NCBI RefSeq assembly: GCF_041053055.1
Contig: NZ_CP163443.1
Span: 7,485,001 to 7,549,000, forward strand
Origin: Streptomyces sp. R41
Lineage (GTDB): Bacteria > Actinomycetota > Actinomycetes > Streptomycetales > Streptomycetaceae
DNA length: 64,000 bases
Direction of reading: 5' to 3'
The notes below the pieces were generated by a model. That model saw only the letters and a list, made by a program, of their open reading frames with translations, ran no database searches and was not told the DNA's origin. Below are positions 61,246 to 64,000 of the stretch, in pieces; position 1 is the first letter of the stretch, and every line of letters begins with the position of its first letter. The position numbers and the translations under genes were made by a program.

Positions 61246-61974
61246 TCAGTGGGGAACCACGGCCACCGGGCACCCGGTGTGCTCCAGTACGGAGAGCAGC
61301 GTGGGACCGAGCGTCCCGCCCCCGCGGCCGACCACCAGGAGCCCCGCCGAGGCCGACGCCTGGACCAGGGCGGCCGACGGGCTCTGCAGCCGGACGTCCT
61401 CGTATACGTCCACCTGCGGATACTTCTCCCGCCAAGGCCGCAGCGCGTCCGACAGCAATTGCACCTCGTGGTCCTCCCACGCACCCCGGTCCTCCTCCGG
61501 CAGCGCGTACCGCATCCACAGCTCGGCGGCGAAGGGCAGCCGCCAGGCGTGCACGGAGTGCAGCCGGGTACCGCGGCGCCGTGCGGCGTCGAACGCGAAG
61601 TCCACGACGGCGCTCACCGGATCGCGGGCGTCGACACCCAGCGTCACCCACTCCGTCCGTCGCTCGCCGCCCGCAGGGCCGGGGCCGCCCGGCACCAGCA
61701 CCACGGGCCGGCCCGAACGGGCGGCCACCTCCCGGGCCACCGAGCCCACGGCCTGCCCCGGGAAGCCGCTCGCGCCGCGCATCCCGAGAACGGTGCAACA
61801 GGCCCGCGAGCCCAGCGAGAGGAGCTCCGCGGCGGTCCTTTCGGTCGGACCGGCACCCTCGATGCGCACGACCCGCAGCGGCACTCCGCGCAGCTCCGCT
61901 TCACCCGCCGCCCATTCGGCCGCTGCCCTGCTGGGCGCGGAGGCGTCGATCCCGACAACGATCGGCTGGGTCAT
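61246..61974 (-). CDS. universal stress protein, two Usp domains
   Basis: 242 aa from ATG 61974. Domain 1: PIVVGIDASAPSRAAAEWAA with a short middle part and the loop GMRGASGFPGQAVGS. Domain 2: VTLGVDARDPVSAVVDFAFD, ending LLSVLEHTGCPVAVVPH. Domain 1 is about 50 residues shorter than usual. It is convergent with the GH65 gene and divergent from the acyl-CoA synthetase fusion. Confidence 0.88.
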   Translation of the reverse strand: MTQPIVVGIDASAPSRAAAEWAAGEAELRGVPLRVVRIEGAGPTERTAAELLSLGSRACCTVLGMRGASGFPGQAVGSVAREVAARSGRPVVLVPGGPGPAGGERRTEWVTLGVDARDPVSAVVDFAFDAARRRGTRLHSVHAWRLPFAAELWMRYALPEEDRGAWEDHEVQLLSDALRPWREKYPQVDVYEDVRLQSPSAALVQASASAGLLVVGRGGGTLGPTLLSVLEHTGCPVAVVPH

Positions 61975-62045
61975 GGCAGTTCGTCCCTCCATGCGTGCGG
62001 GAGTCCAGGGTGTCCACCATCCGCCGCGGACCGGACCGCGAGACA

Positions 62046-62059
62046 GGGTCGGTCGGCCC
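62046..62059. promoter_or_regulatory. palindromic box between divergent Usp and GNAT/acyl-CoA synthetase genes
   Basis: GGGTCGGTCGGCCC, 72 nt before the Usp start and 85 nt before the fusion gene start. Its flanks (GACA before, CA after) equal those of the box at 52166-52179. Confidence 0.5.
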
Positions 62060-62143
62060 ATACGTCGCACCCGACCAGCCCATGGGGCCGGCTCGCGGAT
62101 CGCTGGATGCTCGAAGGGCCGAGAGGTTTCGAGGAGGCCCGAG

Positions 62144-64000
62144 ATGACGGACGACGACCGCGATCGCCTCACCGCGCATGCCCTGCTCGCGGACGGCACC
62201 ACTGTGTGCATACGCTCCGTACGGCCCGGTGACCGCAAGCAACTGCGAGGGTTCTACGAGGAGATGTCTCCGGAGAACCTCCGGCTGCGGTTCTTCGCCG
62301 CGAGCCGCCGCTCCGGCGACGTGGCCGCCGACCGGGCCTGCGCACCGCCGCGCCCCGGATACCGGGCCCTCCTCGCCGAGATTCAGGGCCGGGTGATCGG
62401 CCTGGCCGAATACGAGACCGGCGACGACGCGGACATGGCCGAGATGTCGATCGCCGTGGCCGACGGGCTGCACCACCGAGGCGTCGGCACGCTCCTCGTC
62501 GAGCACCTGGTCTCCGCCGCCCGCGCGGACGGCGTCACCACGTTCACGGCCGACGCGCTCAGCGAGAACTACGAAGTGCTGCGACTCTTCACCGACCTGG
62601 GCCTGCGTGCCGCACGCCGATTCGAGGGCCCGGAGGTGCGCTGCACCATCGTGCTGGACGAGGACGACACCTACCTGTCGGCCGTCGAGGCGCGTGGCCG
62701 GGCCGCCGATGTCGCCAGCTTGGAACCGCTGCTGCGCCCCGACGCGATCGCGGTGGTCGGTGCCGGGCGCAAGGCGGGATCGGTGGGGCGGGCCCTCTTG
62801 CACCATCTGCACGAGGGCGGTTTCACCCGGCGGCTTTTCGCGGTGAACCCTCACGTCTCGTCGATCCTCGGCGTGCCGTCGTACCCGTCGGTCGGCGCGC
62901 TGCCCAAGGTGCCCGATCTCGCGGTCCTCGCGATACCGGCCGCCGCACTCCCGGCCACGGCCGAGGAGTGCGGCAAGGCCGGCGTACGAGCCCTGCTCGT
63001 GGTGTCGGCCGGGCTCGACAGTGACCAGGCGGAAGCGCTCATGGCGGCATGCCGCACCTACGGTATGCGGCTGGTGGGACCCAACTGCCTGGGTATCTCC
63101 AACACGGACCCCAGGCTCCGGCTCGACGCCACCTTCGCCGCCGACCACCCGCGCCCCGGTACGGCGGGCGTGGCCGTGCAGTCCGGCGGCGTCGGCATCG
63201 CCGTGCTCGACGGGCTGTCCCGGCTCGGCATCGGCGTCTCGTCCTTCGCTTCGCTCGGTGACAAGTACGACGTCAGCGGCAACGACATGCTCCAGTGGTG
63301 GGAGAGCGACGGCCGTACCAAACTGGCCCTGCTGCACCTGGAGTCCTTCGGCAACCCGCGGGCGTTCTCCCGTACCGCCCGGCGCGTGACCCGCCGTATG
63401 CCCGTCCTGACGGTCGACGCGGGCCGTACCGAGGCCGGCCGCCGTGCCGCCGCCTCGCACACCGCGGCCGCCGCGACCCGGACCATGACCCGGCAGGCGC
63501 TGTTCACGCAGGCGGGCATCACCGCCACCCGTTCGGTGGGTGAACTCCTCGAATCCGCCGCCCTGTTGCACTCCCAGCCGCTCCCGGCCGGGACCCGCGT
63601 GGCGATCGTCACCAACGCGGGCGGTGCGGGTGTCCTCGCGGCGGACGCGTGCGCCGAGGCCGGACTGTCCCTGCCCGCCCCCACCCCCGAACTGATCGAC
63701 GACCTGCTCGCCGTGCTGCCCGAGGGCGCCGCCGTGGGCAACCCCGTCGACGCCACGGCGGCCGTGTCGGAAGAGCAGCTCAGGGACTGTGCGGACCGGC
63801 TCCTGCGGTACCAGGGCGTTGACGCCCTGCTGCTCGCCCTCGTCCCCACCGCGGTCGCCGCAGCGACCGGCGACGACCTCGTCCGGGCCCTCACCGACGG
63901 ACCCGGCCGTCGGGAACGGCCGGTCGCAGTCGTCCGGCTCGAGCAGGACCTGCCGGTCAAGCTGCTGCCCGCGCGGGAAGGCGGCACCGTCCCGTCGTAC
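62144..64000 (+). CDS. bifunctional GNAT / ADP-forming acyl-CoA synthetase (3' end outside window)
   Basis: 619 codons, still open at the window end. N-terminal GNAT domain (RSVRPGDRKQLRGFYEEMSP; HHRGVGTLLVEHLVSAARAD), then the CoA-binding domain (IAVVGAGRKAGSVGRALLHH) and the ligase domains. SHTAAAATRT carries the phospho-His position (usual SHTG). With the GNAT domain first, this is the Pat/PatZ-type architecture of actinobacteria, linked to protein acetylation. GAGGAGG precedes the ATG. Confidence 0.88.
   Translation, partial: MTDDDRDRLTAHALLADGTTVCIRSVRPGDRKQLRGFYEEMSPENLRLRFFAASRRSGDVAADRACAPPRPGYRALLAEIQGRVIGLAEYETGDDADMAEMSIAVADGLHHRGVGTLLVEHLVSAARADGVTTFTADALSENYEVLRLFTDLGLRAARRFEGPEVRCTIVLDEDDTYLSAVEARGRAADVASLEPLLRPDAIAVVGAGRKAGSVGRALLHHLHEGGFTRRLFAVNPHVSSILGVPSYPSVGALPKVPDLAVLAIPAAALPATAEECGKAGVRALLVVSAGLDSDQAEALMAACRTYGMRLVGPNCLGISNTDPRLRLDATFAADHPRPGTAGVAVQSGGVGIAVLDGLSRLGIGVSSFASLGDKYDVSGNDMLQWWESDGRTKLALLHLESFGNPRAFSRTARRVTRRMPVLTVDAGRTEAGRRAAASHTAAAATRTMTRQALFTQAGITATRSVGELLESAALLHSQPLPAGTRVAIVTNAGGAGVLAADACAEAGLSLPAPTPELIDDLLAVLPEGAAVGNPVDATAAVSEEQLRDCADRLLRYQGVDALLLALVPTAVAAATGDDLVRALTDGPGRRERPVAVVRLEQDLPVKLLPAREGGTVPSY

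Noticed and set aside
1..64000. CRISPR arrays, tRNA or rRNA genes, intact transposases or integrases
   Set aside because: No regularly spaced direct repeats of CRISPR type, no cloverleaf with CCA-end features and no recombinase motifs were recognised. Without a covariance-model search a tRNA cannot be fully excluded.

Overview
The window reads as a Streptomyces chromosome segment. The DNA is very GC-rich, GTG starts and four-base stop/start overlaps are common, it carries the sporulation sigma factor gene whiG, and it has a run of four type I signal peptidase genes typical of Streptomyces. No tRNA, rRNA, CRISPR array or intact insertion sequence was seen.

Region 1 (1-22.2 kb) is conserved core. 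It holds the end of an FtsH-type protease gene, a methyltransferase, proS and a SprT-like gene. Next comes the rpsP-KH-rimM-trmD-rplS ribosome/tRNA group and sipWXYZ with a Nudix gene. DUF2469, yraN, comM and dprA follow, then whiG, a TetR gene and an M23 peptidase gene. The region closes with rpsB-tsf-pyrH-frr-cdsA.

Region 2 (22.2-25.0 kb) is an accessory patch between cdsA and rlmN. It has a decayed small gene, an orphan gene, an AlkZ-like gene enclosed by 25-bp inverted repeats, and a 59-bp near-perfect palindrome between two divergent genes.

Region 3 (25.0-44.1 kb) holds rlmN, a TPP-riboswitch-controlled thiamine ABC transporter (thiBPQ), a maleylpyruvate isomerase-family gene, an LAETG surface protein, a LOG-family gene, a VOC gene and an unusual ABC transporter. 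A polyamine-breakdown set follows: class III aminotransferase, Lrp regulator, aminobutyraldehyde dehydrogenase and a Tat-exported polyamine-binding lipoprotein. A secreted protein and a two-component system sit inside that set. The sensor kinase gene starts in an array of 30-bp repeats, one of which lacks a base.

Region 4 (44.1-51.1 kb) has two tandem paralogues next to the remnant of a polymorphic-toxin gene. It also has a probable N-acetylmuramic acid uptake operon: NamZ/DUF1343, GNAT, binding protein and two permeases. The RpiR-type regulator of that operon survives only as a C-terminal stump.

Region 5 (51.3-64.0 kb) resembles the stress/dormancy islands of Streptomyces. It has CBS-BON, SulP, DoxX-like, universal stress proteins, alcohol dehydrogenase, PPK2, a GH65 phosphorylase and a GNAT/acyl-CoA synthetase fusion cut by the window end. 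A recurring 14-bp palindrome (consensus GGGYCGNTCRGCCC) lies before several of these genes. A mosaic of phosphoketolase, GAPDH and HAD-hydrolase fragments shows that genes have been lost here.

All functions are inferred from the sequence and from recalled family features. No database search was possible.
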